Assembly: GCF_000472785.1 (NCBI RefSeq)
Contig: NZ_AXAL01000017.1
Location: 107,848 to 171,847 of the forward strand
Direction: 5' to 3'
From: Mesorhizobium loti CJ3sym
GTDB taxonomy: Bacteria; Pseudomonadota; Alphaproteobacteria; Rhizobiales; Rhizobiaceae
DNA: 64,000 nt
Shown piece after piece: positions 53,119 to 60,961 of the stretch; position 1 is the stretch's first letter, and each line of letters starts with the position of its first letter. The translations under genes and the position numbers were made by a program. The notes below the pieces were generated by a model. The model saw nothing but the letters and a program-made list of their open reading frames with translations, was not told where the DNA came from and did not search any database.

Positions 53119-53571
53119 TCATTGCGCCGGCTTGAGAGCGGATTTGTGGCTTGGCATCTCGTCCGGCGTCAGCACGCCATCGCCATTCTTGTCCAGCTTG
53201 GCGAAGCGCTTGGCGAAAAAGGCATCCAGTTCGGCGCGATCGATGAAGCCGTCATGGTTCGAATCGATGCGCGCGAAGGATTTGGCGGGGTCACCCTTGG
53301 CGTCAAGTTTGGCCCGAGAGGCCTCCCACTCCAAGAGGCTGATCTTGCCGTCGCCGTCCGTGTCGGCGGCCATGATCGCCCTCTCCCGCCGCTTCTGGAA
53401 CTTGGCCAGCGTGAGTTCCGACTTGGCTTCTGGCGCGGCAGCGGCGGGGGGCGTGGCGCCAAGAGGCGTGGCAGCGGGAGGCGTGGTGACCGGAGGCTGT
53501 GTCGCTGTCTGGGCGAGAGCCGCGACGGTCAGCAGGCTCAAGGCAGCGGCAAGGATCAAACGGTATTTCAT
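53119..53571 (-). CDS. Exported EF-hand calcium-binding protein
   Basis: The 150-residue protein has a signal peptide (MKYRLILAAALSLLTVAALA), a Pro/Thr/Ala-rich linker (22-50) and three EF-hand loops with canonical acidic positions: D70-E81 (DTDGDGKISLLE), D103-E114 (DSNHDGFIDRAE) and D127-E138 (DKNGDGVLTPDE). It should bind calcium in the periplasm. It lies 45 bp upstream of the sigma gene on the same strand and has its own ECF-like promoter (53631-53663), so it is probably both a target and part of the module. Confidence 0.9.
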   Translation of the reverse strand: MKYRLILAAALSLLTVAALAQTATQPPVTTPPAATPLGATPPAAAAPEAKSELTLAKFQKRRERAIMAADTDGDGKISLLEWEASRAKLDAKGDPAKSFARIDSNHDGFIDRAELDAFFAKRFAKLDKNGDGVLTPDEMPSHKSALKPAQ

Positions 53572-53630
53572 GCTTCGGCATCTCCGGTTGGCGCGTTGGC
53601 CACAGCCTTTGCCATGGTCACGCTTCAACC

Positions 53631-53663
53631 GTTAAACGCCGCAACGGGGGAAATCCGTCGGTC
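53631..53663 (-). promoter_or_regulatory. Promoter-like motif of the EF-hand/sigma operon (ECF-type)
   Basis: On the minus strand GACCGACGG (53663-53655), a 16-bp spacer, then CGTTTAAC (53638-53631). The predicted start point is about 50 bp before ATG 53571. Both boxes are identical to those at 51478-51511, while the spacers differ, as expected for a selected promoter. Confidence 0.68.
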
Positions 53664-53684
53664 GCCTGGGTCGATCGCCCCGAT

Positions 53685-53873
53685 TTACGTCGATTGGTCG
53701 GCGGCTACCAACTGTTCCGACTTGAAGCCCGCATGCTGCGGGGTCCACACGTCGCCATCCTTGTTGAACCAGTGGCAGAGATACATGCCCGAAGCGGCGC
53801 CATCGCTGACCGTCATCTTCGGGCCTCCCGACTTCAGCTTGACGACGTCTCCGGTCTTGAAAGTGTTGGGCAT
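53685..53873 (-). CDS. DUF2158 (YodC-like) small protein
   Basis: The 62-residue cytosolic protein matches the YodC/DUF2158 pattern: FKTGDVVKLKSGGPKMTV, then CHWFN and FKSEQLV. GGAGG precedes the ATG. Function unknown. It lies just upstream of, and codirectional with, the EF-hand gene but outside its promoter. Confidence 0.88.
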   Translation of the reverse strand: MPNTFKTGDVVKLKSGGPKMTVSDGAASGMYLCHWFNKDGDVWTPQHAGFKSEQLVAADQST

Positions 53874-53965
53874 TTTGGACCTCCCGTGCTGAGGCCAGGG
53901 AGTGTCCCACCAAACCCCGGTCTCGACAATGCCGGATATGATTTGCCGGCCTTGAACGCGCGCTA

Positions 53966-55009
53966 TTAGGTATAGCCCGCCGCCTTCTCCGGATACTGCA
54001 CGGCCAGGAGTTCCTGATCCGCATGGGATGCGAACAAATCATTGGTCTTGATGGCATCGAAACGCGATCGCCGTTTCAGCTTTTCGTCCTTGGTCAGAAA
54101 GCCGATCAACGGATCGAACGTCCGGCCGAACCGCTTGATGAAATTCCCGACATGACAGGCATGCCGGTCGAAGCGAGGTGACCATGGCGTCCCCTTCGCC
54201 AACCCGCGATAAATAGCCAAGGCTTCCGGCTCGACACCAAGAGGCTTGTCCGACCATGGCTTTCCCCAGCTGAAATGCCTGGCACAGGCCTGACGGAAGG
54301 GAATCTGACCACTGAAATTGGTCATGACATTCCAGGTAGGGTGCATGGTTTGCCATTGCCCTTCAAAGGCAACATTCAGGGCATCCTGATCGAAGGCCTG
54401 GCAGAGCTCGGGATGGTCGACGGCAAATCGCCGGGAGCTGGCCAAAAAGCCACCGCTTCGCACCAACGGCATGTTGAACACCAGCACGCCGGAATTGAAC
54501 TTGGGGGCACCCGGCCGCAAGGGCAGCCTTCGCCGATAGGTCATATCGAAATAGGACGGAATATCATGTGCGGCGAGAAGCGGCGCCTTCAGTCCGGTGT
54601 CGGCCAAATCCGTGATCGAGCGGTTGAAAAGGATATCGCAGTCCACATAGACAATGCGGTCATAGGACGCGAACTCAGGCAATTCGTCGGTAAAAAGGCG
54701 AATGTAGGCGGAAAGCCCAAGCCTGCCATTCTTTGCGGCGAAGTCGGACAGGTACGTTGAAACGTCGATAAAGCTGATCCGGTCACCAAGCAGCTTTCGC
54801 GCGATTTCGAGATCGTCGCGGCCGACGCCCATCTGCAGGATGAACCCGTCGATCGGGGCAGAGACATTGGTTACGCGCAGTGCCGCGAGGCAGGCATACG
54901 GGAAGTAGTTGCTGTCCGCAGCGAAGAAGAAACACGACTTTTGCAAACTGACCAACCCCGTCTGGCATCGTGCATATCGCTGTGCGTTGGATGAGGAGTC
55001 AAGCTGCAC
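53966..55009 (-). CDS. Glycosyltransferase family 8
   Basis: The protein (about 347 residues) has the GT8 features: SCFFFAADSNYFPYACLAAL at the N-terminus, the metal-binding DxD in RIVYVDCDILFNRS, FNSGVLVFNMPL, and a late HFSWGKPWSD block (His that binds metal and nucleotide sugar). It would transfer a hexose to surface lipopolysaccharide or another glycan. The start is uncertain: GTG 55009 is the longest; TTG codons 15-25 codons later are possible. Confidence 0.85.
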   Translation of the reverse strand: MQLDSSSNAQRYARCQTGLVSLQKSCFFFAADSNYFPYACLAALRVTNVSAPIDGFILQMGVGRDDLEIARKLLGDRISFIDVSTYLSDFAAKNGRLGLSAYIRLFTDELPEFASYDRIVYVDCDILFNRSITDLADTGLKAPLLAAHDIPSYFDMTYRRRLPLRPGAPKFNSGVLVFNMPLVRSGGFLASSRRFAVDHPELCQAFDQDALNVAFEGQWQTMHPTWNVMTNFSGQIPFRQACARHFSWGKPWSDKPLGVEPEALAIYRGLAKGTPWSPRFDRHACHVGNFIKRFGRTFDPLIGFLTKDEKLKRRSRFDAIKTNDLFASHADQELLAVQYPEKAAGYT

Positions 55010-55086
55010 GCATTATCCGCATTGCAGCAGCGCCATGCGCGGGACGCTGCAGCAGCCGTTCGTACGGACTGTTGTGCAGTAACACA

Positions 55087-56157
55087 TCAATCCGCGATCT
55101 TGCCCAACGTGTCGGCAACGACAGCGCCGCGCTTGCCCATCGGCCGGGCCGGGCCGGTGGTCGAATCGACTGCCGTCTGATGCTCCATCTCGGCATTGAT
55201 TGCCGCGCCGGCGATGAGGATGATGACCGAAATCCATGTCCACATCATCAGGCCGACAACGGCGCCAAGCGACCCATATGTGGCGTTGTAGTTGGCAAAA
55301 TGCTGCAGGTAGAACGAGAACAGCCAGGAAGCCGCAATCCACGCCACCGTCGCAATCAAGGCGCCCCAACTCAGCCATCGCCATTTCGCGTGTTCGCGGC
55401 TCGGCCCGAAGCGATAGAGCAGGGAAATGCCGGTCAGCATGGCGCCGACCAGGATCGGCCATCTCGATACCGCGACAAGCGTCTCCTTCCAGGCATCAAG
55501 GTAGAAGAAGCGCAAAAGCGCTGGAACCACGCCCACCGTCAGCAACATCACCATACCGATCAGCAGCGCTCCGACCGTAAACAGGATCGACCTCAGGTTG
55601 AGCATTATGAAACTGCGTTTCTCGCGCTCCTCATAGGCGATGTTCATGGCATCGAAAAGCGCCTTCATCCCGCTGTTGGCGCTCCACAGCGCTATGCCGA
55701 GGCCAACAAAGAAACCGGTGCCGAGAGTGCCGGATTTCTGCCTGGCCAGGGCCTGCAACTGATCGCGAATGAGGTCGAGCCCGCCCGACGGCAGCAATCC
55801 GCTGAGATAGGCGACATGGTCGGCAACCGTGACCGGATCCGCGACAAAGCCGTATATCGAGATGAATGCGGCGAGCGCTGGGAACAGCGCCAACAGCAGG
55901 TAGAAGGTGGCCCCGGCAGCGACCAGCAGGACGCGGTCCTTGTTGAATTCTTCCCAAAGCCGCCAGAAGATATCTTTCCAGCCGAGTGCCGGGATTTGTG
56001 ACGGCCAGGCCGCGTCGCGCCCACGATCTCCGTGCTCCGACCGCAGGGTCGCCTTGTCGTCCTGCGTCGTTGACGCGGCGCGACTGACCGCTTCTGCGTC
56101 GATCAACGAGGATCGCATGCCGGTCGGCTGCGGGCTCCTTGTCGCCTTCGAAGCCAC
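55087..56157 (-). CDS. YihY/BrkB-family inner-membrane protein
   Basis: The 356-residue protein has a polar N-terminus of about 60 residues, then six membrane segments and the family blocks FNKDRVLLVAAGATFYLLLALFPALAAF and LGAVVGLMMWTWISVIILIAGAAINAE. GTG 56157 is chosen because AAGGAG lies exactly 6 nt upstream; TTG 56175 would place that site inside the gene. An EcfG-type promoter (56252-56278) suggests general-stress control. Molecular role unknown; not an RNase despite the old RNase BN name. Confidence 0.9.
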   Translation of the reverse strand: MASKATRSPQPTGMRSSLIDAEAVSRAASTTQDDKATLRSEHGDRGRDAAWPSQIPALGWKDIFWRLWEEFNKDRVLLVAAGATFYLLLALFPALAAFISIYGFVADPVTVADHVAYLSGLLPSGGLDLIRDQLQALARQKSGTLGTGFFVGLGIALWSANSGMKALFDAMNIAYEEREKRSFIMLNLRSILFTVGALLIGMVMLLTVGVVPALLRFFYLDAWKETLVAVSRWPILVGAMLTGISLLYRFGPSREHAKWRWLSWGALIATVAWIAASWLFSFYLQHFANYNATYGSLGAVVGLMMWTWISVIILIAGAAINAEMEHQTAVDSTTGPARPMGKRGAVVADTLGKIAD

Positions 56158-56252
56158 GCGGCGCTCCTTACTCAATTTCGACTGGAGTGCTGGATGCCTC
56201 GCCCGTCATAGCCCCGCTCCTTGCTCGGAAAGATATCCAAAGCGTGCCCTGT

Positions 56253-56278
56253 AACGCTGCGAAAGGACGAACTGTTCC
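56253..56278 (-). promoter_or_regulatory. EcfG (general stress sigma) type promoter for the yihY gene
   Basis: On the minus strand GGAAC (56278-56274), a 17-bp spacer and CGTT (56256-56253) match the alphaproteobacterial EcfG/RpoE2 consensus GGAAC-N16/17-CGTT. The expected start point gives a leader of about 90 nt before GTG 56157. Confidence 0.6.
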
Positions 56279-56405
56279 CCGCGATGCAGTGTTGGCACCC
56301 TCGGAATTGAGAGCCCGACACGAGAGACGGTGATTTTTCGCCAGCCCGATGCATCTTTTGGCGGCCCGTGAACGTTGCAGCCAAGTCCATTTTGAGGTGA
56401 GTCCC

Positions 56406-56708
56406 ATGAAGGCGTTGACCAAGGATGATCTGAAGACCGAGGCGGACCTTTCCGAAGACGCCGACCTCATCGTCAACCGAGCCGCGCATTTCGTCGGAGA
56501 TTGGATCGAAGAACACGTTGTCGAACAGCCGACCCTGGTCCCGGCTGGCGTTGACGTCGCGCAGGAACTGGCCAGCCAGTGCATCGCCGATGCGAAGAAC
56601 CAAGGCATCGCGGCTGAGGACATTCAAGAGGAGGTCGGTGACCTCAGGGAATACATCGCCGAGGCAATCGATGAGGAAGGTGGATCACTCGGGTCGGCAA
56701 AGCCTTAA
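56406..56708 (+). CDS. DUF768-like protein
   Basis: The 100-residue acidic helical protein contains the DUF768-like core HFVGDWIEEHVVEQP, then LASQCIADAKNQGIAAEDIQEEVGDLREYIAEAI. The family is known chiefly from mesorhizobia and has no assigned function. GAGG precedes ATG 56406. It is divergent from the yihY gene and ends 6 bp before the 3' end of the tRNA gene. Confidence 0.8.
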   Translation: MKALTKDDLKTEADLSEDADLIVNRAAHFVGDWIEEHVVEQPTLVPAGVDVAQELASQCIADAKNQGIAAEDIQEEVGDLREYIAEAIDEEGGSLGSAKP

Positions 56709-56714
56709 GAATTC

Positions 56715-56790
56715 TGGTGCCGCTTAGGTGACTCGAACACCTGACCCCCGCATTACGAATGCGGTGCTCTACCAACTGAGCTAAAGCGGC
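56715..56790 (-). tRNA. tRNA-Thr(CGT)
   Basis: The minus strand reads a complete cloverleaf: acceptor GCCGCTT/AAGCGGC, D-arm AGCTCAGTTGGTAGAGC, anticodon stem CCGCA/TGCGG with loop TTCGTAA (anticodon CGT, reading ACG threonine codons), T-arm GTTCGAGTC and an encoded CCA at 56717-56715. Length is 76 nt with CCA. Confidence 0.96.
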
Positions 56791-57077
56791 CCGGGAGGCC
56801 AGAGCCTCCAAGATGGGCTGGGTGATAGACTCAACCGGCCACGAATTCAAGATGCGACTTGGCAAATCATGCATGAGCGTTCGCCGCGATCGAAACCGGG
56901 GGGTTGCGCGTCTCTGCGGGCTGGAATCGCCGACGTAGCCCGATTTTGTTTGCCGGAACATCGCCAAGATGGACTTTGGACGGCCCGTCGAGGCAGAATG
57001 CGCCGCCCGCCCGTTGATTGATTGGTCGCCTACCGCTAACCATCAGGGAAGTTGGGGAATTTGCAGAGGGACTTCGC

Positions 57078-58223
57078 TTGGACGCGATCGAAAAAGCGAT
57101 CCGGAACGCCATGGAGAAGGGCAATGCCGAGGACCGCGCGTTCCGCGAGAGGGTCTATCGGTCGGCCTTTGCCGCGCTCGACCGTGCGCTCCAGGCCAAT
57201 CCCGGTGTGACCGTGGAAGTCGCCATCAAGCGCCGCAAGTCGATCCAGGAGAAAATCACCGAAATCGAATCCGAGTTCCTGCCGGCGGTGCCGGATGGCG
57301 GCCCGCAGGTCGATTCACCGGCGGCCGGGTCTTCGGCCACTGCGGCGCCCGCGATCGAGATCGGTCAGAAGACGCCATCGCCCGCTGTCGCTGTCGACGG
57401 ACCCGGGCAACCCGCATCCGACGCGGCGCGCTCGCGCGTGCTGCCGGTCGTTCCCGACATCATGCCGGACGCGACCCTCCCCGGTGCGCCGGCGATCGAC
57501 ATGTCCACGCCTGCCGCCACGGGAGTTGCGAGCGAAGTGGCCCCCGATCGCGATGAGCGCCGCATTCGCGGACGCCGCCTGCCGCTGACCGCCATCTTCT
57601 TGACGGTGACGCTGCTTGCGGCGATCGGCATCGGCGTGTTCTTCGCCATACAGACCGGCGTGTTCAAGACAGCGGCGCAGCTCGACACGGCACCGCCGGA
57701 GGCGCCGCCAACCGTCGAAGGCGACGATTTCACGCCGGCCGACGGCGCCAACGCGCCGGCCAAGCCCGGTGCGGCGGACCAGTCGCGCGACTGGATCAAT
57801 GTGTTTTCACCGACCGACCCGACACATGTCGCCGCGCCGTCGGATGCCAAGGCCGAGGTGATGAAGGACGACGGCGGGCCGTTCCTGCGCATCCAGTCCG
57901 GCCCCTCCGGTTCGGCGGTCGCTTTCGATGTCGGGCAGGGCGTGCTGGAGAAGCTCGCCGGCAAGCACGCCGTGTTCGATATCATCGCCCGTGCCGAGGA
58001 CGGCAAGGACACGCAGATCTCCGTCGACTGCAATTTTGGTGAACTCGGCGATTGCGGCCGCAAGCGCTACGCGGTCGGCCAGCAGCGCAACGAATATCTG
58101 TTCGACGTGCAATTCCCAGACAAGCATCCGGGTTCGGCGGGAACCATCGCCGTCAATTCCGATTTCGACAAGCAGGGCAAGGCGGTCAACATCTACGAGA
58201 TTCGCGTCTCGATCGAGCCGTAA
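57078..58223 (+). CDS. Hypothetical single-pass membrane protein with acidic periplasmic domain
   Basis: The 381-residue protein has no family I recognise with confidence. Residues 1-about 70 are a soluble helical domain (LDAIEKAIRNAMEKGNAEDRAF); 70-165 is Pro/Ala-rich and low in complexity; one membrane helix follows (LPLTAIFLTVTLLAAIGIGV, about 175-200). The outer domain (about 240-381) has a jelly-roll-like look (FDIIARAEDGKDTQISVDCNFG, a Cys pair in CNFGELGDCG). TTG 57078 is chosen for GAGGG 8 nt upstream. It is convergent with the DNA ligase gene. Confidence 0.78.
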   Translation: MDAIEKAIRNAMEKGNAEDRAFRERVYRSAFAALDRALQANPGVTVEVAIKRRKSIQEKITEIESEFLPAVPDGGPQVDSPAAGSSATAAPAIEIGQKTPSPAVAVDGPGQPASDAARSRVLPVVPDIMPDATLPGAPAIDMSTPAATGVASEVAPDRDERRIRGRRLPLTAIFLTVTLLAAIGIGVFFAIQTGVFKTAAQLDTAPPEAPPTVEGDDFTPADGANAPAKPGAADQSRDWINVFSPTDPTHVAAPSDAKAEVMKDDGGPFLRIQSGPSGSAVAFDVGQGVLEKLAGKHAVFDIIARAEDGKDTQISVDCNFGELGDCGRKRYAVGQQRNEYLFDVQFPDKHPGSAGTIAVNSDFDKQGKAVNIYEIRVSIEP

Positions 58224-58242
58224 GGACGTCCGCCTCGGGCGT

Positions 58243-59844
58243 CTAGCGGTCGAGCAGCGCCTGCAGCGTCTCGATGCGGTCGGCCTCTTTGGCCGGCTTG
58301 TCCCAGCGCAGCCGTGAAATGCGGGGAAAGCGCATGGCGACGCCGGATTTGTGCCGGGTCGAGCGGTTGAGCCCCTCAAAGGCGACTTCCAGCACCAGGC
58401 CATTGTCGCGGTCCGCCCGTACCGAACGCACCGGCCCAAAGCGTTCGACCGTGTTGTCCCGGACATATTTGTCGATCTGCTTCAGCTCCTCGTCGGTGAA
58501 GCCGAAATAGGCCTTGCCGACCGGCACCAGTTCCTCCTCGCCCTCAGGCCCGGACCAGACCCCGAACGTGTAGTCGGAGTAAAAGCTCGAGCGCTTGCCG
58601 TGGCCGCGCTGGGCATACATCAGCACGGCGTCCACCGTGTGCGGATCGCGCTTCCACTTGAACCAGGGTCCTTTCGGCCGGCCGGCGACGTAGGGCGAAT
58701 CCCAGCGCTTCAGCATCACGCCTTCGATGATCGGATGCGGTGGCGCGCGGCGCAGCGCCTCCAGCGCCTGCCAGCCCGTGAAGGTGACGAAGGGCGACAG
58801 GTCGAAGCGGCCGGGGTCGAGCGTTTTCATGAAGGCTTCGAGGCGGCCACGCCGCTCGCGGAAAGAGAGCGCGCGCAAATCCTCGTCACCGATCTGCAGC
58901 AGGTCGTAGCAGCGCATGAAGGCCGGATATTGCTGCTGCATCTTGGGTGTCACCGTCTTGCGATTCAGCCGCTGCTGTAGGTCGGAGAAGCTTCTTGTCG
59001 CCTCTCGCGGATCGCCGACGAGCAATTCGCCGTCCAGCGTTGCGGAAAAATTCATCGCGTCGGCGAGGTCGGGAAAGGCGCCGGAGACGTCGTCGCCGGT
59101 GCGCGAATAGAGACGGCGGATGTCACCTTCCGCCACCGCCTGGACGCGGATGCCGTCCCATTTCCACTCGGCGGCATAATCCGCCGGATCGAGTTTTTCG
59201 AGATCGCCGTCGCCAACCGGGTTCGACAGCATCACCGGCCTGAACAGCGCCAATGCCGTATTCCGGGGTTTGTCGGCCTTGCCTTCCAGCCATGCGAACA
59301 GCGCCGCATAGGGCGGTGACAGCCCGTGCCAGAGTTCCTCGATCTCGGCGACATCGACCTTGCCGAAATCCGCCAGCGCCTGTTTGGCGAGCCGCGCCGA
59401 GACACCGATGCGCAGGCCGCCGGTGACCAGCTTGATGATGGCAAAGCGCGACGAGATGCCGGCACTGTCAAGCAACCCCGCCAGCACCTTCGGTCCGTCG
59501 GAGCGGCTTGCCGCCTGCAGTTTTGCGACGACCTCGCTGAGCGTCGGCTCGCGGTTCGGGATATTTCCCGGCGTTTGCGGCCAGACCAGCGACACCGTCT
59601 CGGCGAGATCGCCGACATAGTCGTAGGAATAGCCAAACAGCACCGGGTCCATGCGCTCGGTGACCAGCGTGCGCAGCATCGCCGGCTTGACCGCGGCGAT
59701 ATTGAGATCGCCGGTGATGGCGGCCAGCGTCAGGCCGCGATCCGGATCTTCCACGGAGCGGAAATAGTCGACCAGCAGCGTCAGTTTGCCGTTGCGCGAC
59801 GGCGTCAGCACCAGCCGGTCGAGAAGTTCGGCGAAGCGGTTCAT
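58243..59844 (-). CDS. ATP-dependent DNA ligase
   Basis: The 533-residue enzyme seals DNA nicks using ATP. It has an N-terminal DNA-binding domain (residues 1-about 190), the adenylation domain with active-site Lys in EWKWDGIRVQ (motif I), SATLDGELLVGD (motif III) and EGVMLKRWDSPY (motif IV), and a C-terminal OB fold. ATG 59844 is 4 bp after the exonuclease stop, so the two are one unit. In alphaproteobacteria this accessory ligase works alongside the NAD+-dependent LigA, probably in repair. Confidence 0.93.
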   Translation of the reverse strand: MNRFAELLDRLVLTPSRNGKLTLLVDYFRSVEDPDRGLTLAAITGDLNIAAVKPAMLRTLVTERMDPVLFGYSYDYVGDLAETVSLVWPQTPGNIPNREPTLSEVVAKLQAASRSDGPKVLAGLLDSAGISSRFAIIKLVTGGLRIGVSARLAKQALADFGKVDVAEIEELWHGLSPPYAALFAWLEGKADKPRNTALALFRPVMLSNPVGDGDLEKLDPADYAAEWKWDGIRVQAVAEGDIRRLYSRTGDDVSGAFPDLADAMNFSATLDGELLVGDPREATRSFSDLQQRLNRKTVTPKMQQQYPAFMRCYDLLQIGDEDLRALSFRERRGRLEAFMKTLDPGRFDLSPFVTFTGWQALEALRRAPPHPIIEGVMLKRWDSPYVAGRPKGPWFKWKRDPHTVDAVLMYAQRGHGKRSSFYSDYTFGVWSGPEGEEELVPVGKAYFGFTDEELKQIDKYVRDNTVERFGPVRSVRADRDNGLVLEVAFEGLNRSTRHKSGVAMRFPRISRLRWDKPAKEADRIETLQALLDR

Positions 59845-59848
59845 GCCA

Positions 59849-60856
59849 TCAATCGCCCTCGTCCTCGTACCCCACCAGATGCAGCGGCCTTGCTGCGATG
59901 CCTTCCAGTTCGCACCAGCGCACCAGCGCTTCCTCGCGGCCATGCGTCACCCAGATCTCCTCGGCCCCGGTCTCCTTGATGGTGGTCGTGAGTTCGTCCC
60001 AGTCGGCATGGTCCGAGATGATCAGCGGCAGCTCGACGCCGCCTTGCTTGGCGCGCTGGCGGATGCGCATCCAGCCCGACGCGAAGCACGAGATCGGGTC
60101 GGGAAAGCGCCGCGCCCAGCGGTCGGCGAAGGCTGATGGCGGGCCTACCACGATGGCGCCGGCGAAATCTTGCTTGCCGCCCTCCACCGTCGCTGGTTCG
60201 AGTATCCCCAGATCGATGCCCTGGCTCTGATAGTACTCGCTGAGCCTGGCCAGCGCGCCATGGATGTAGAGCGGCTTGTCATAGCCGGCGTCGCGCAACA
60301 GCCGCATCACCCGCTGCGCCTTGCCCAGCGCATAGGCGCCGACCAGATGCGAGCGTTCGGGAAACTGCGCCGCCGATTTCAGCAGGCGGGCGATCTCTTC
60401 CGTATCCGGTGGATGGCGAAACACCGGCAGGCCGAAGGTCGCCTCGGTGATGAACACGTCACAGCGGATCGGCTCGAACGGCGCGCAGGTCGCATCCCTG
60501 CGCCTCTTGTAGTCGCCGGAGGCGACGATGCGCATGCCCTGATGTTCGACCGATATCTGCGCCGAGCCCAGCACATGGCCGGCCGGATGGAAGCTGACAC
60601 TGACGCCGTCGAGGGCGATGGTCTCGCCGAGGCGTGCTGCTTGAGTCGTCCCGGCAAAATCCTCGCCATAGCGCAGACCCATAATGTCGAGCGTCTGCTG
60701 CGTCGCCAGCACCGAGCGGTGGCCGGAACGCGCATGGTCGGAATGGCCGTGCGTGATCAGCGCCCGGTTCACCGGCCGCACCGGGTCGATGAAGAAGTCG
60801 CCCGGCGGGCAATAGAGGCCCTCGGGCCGGGGATGAAGCAGGTCGCTGGCGCGCAT
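59849..60856 (-). CDS. Ligase-associated DNA exonuclease (metallo-beta-lactamase fold)
   Basis: The 335-residue protein has the MBL motif THGHSDHARSG, the following metal-ligand His in FHPAGHVLGSAQI, Asp in ASGDYKRR, and a beta-CASP-like second half ending IISDHADWDEL and VTHGREEALVRW. It is the exonuclease routinely linked to the ATP-dependent ligase. The helicase and phosphoesterase that often complete this four-gene repair set are absent here. Confidence 0.92.
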   Translation of the reverse strand: MRASDLLHPRPEGLYCPPGDFFIDPVRPVNRALITHGHSDHARSGHRSVLATQQTLDIMGLRYGEDFAGTTQAARLGETIALDGVSVSFHPAGHVLGSAQISVEHQGMRIVASGDYKRRRDATCAPFEPIRCDVFITEATFGLPVFRHPPDTEEIARLLKSAAQFPERSHLVGAYALGKAQRVMRLLRDAGYDKPLYIHGALARLSEYYQSQGIDLGILEPATVEGGKQDFAGAIVVGPPSAFADRWARRFPDPISCFASGWMRIRQRAKQGGVELPLIISDHADWDELTTTIKETGAEEIWVTHGREEALVRWCELEGIAARPLHLVGYEDEGD

Positions 60857-60961
60857 TATGCCAAGATAGGATATAATTCCGCGGCGGGAAGCCTGTTGTC
60901 AGAGACTGCTGACACCCGCATACAGCACCGTCGGCTCCATCCGCCGGCAGGACCCATCGCC

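Noticed and set aside
56715..56790. Genomic island attached to tRNA-Thr
   Set aside because: No integrase, no direct repeat of the tRNA 3' end and no composition change is visible on either side.
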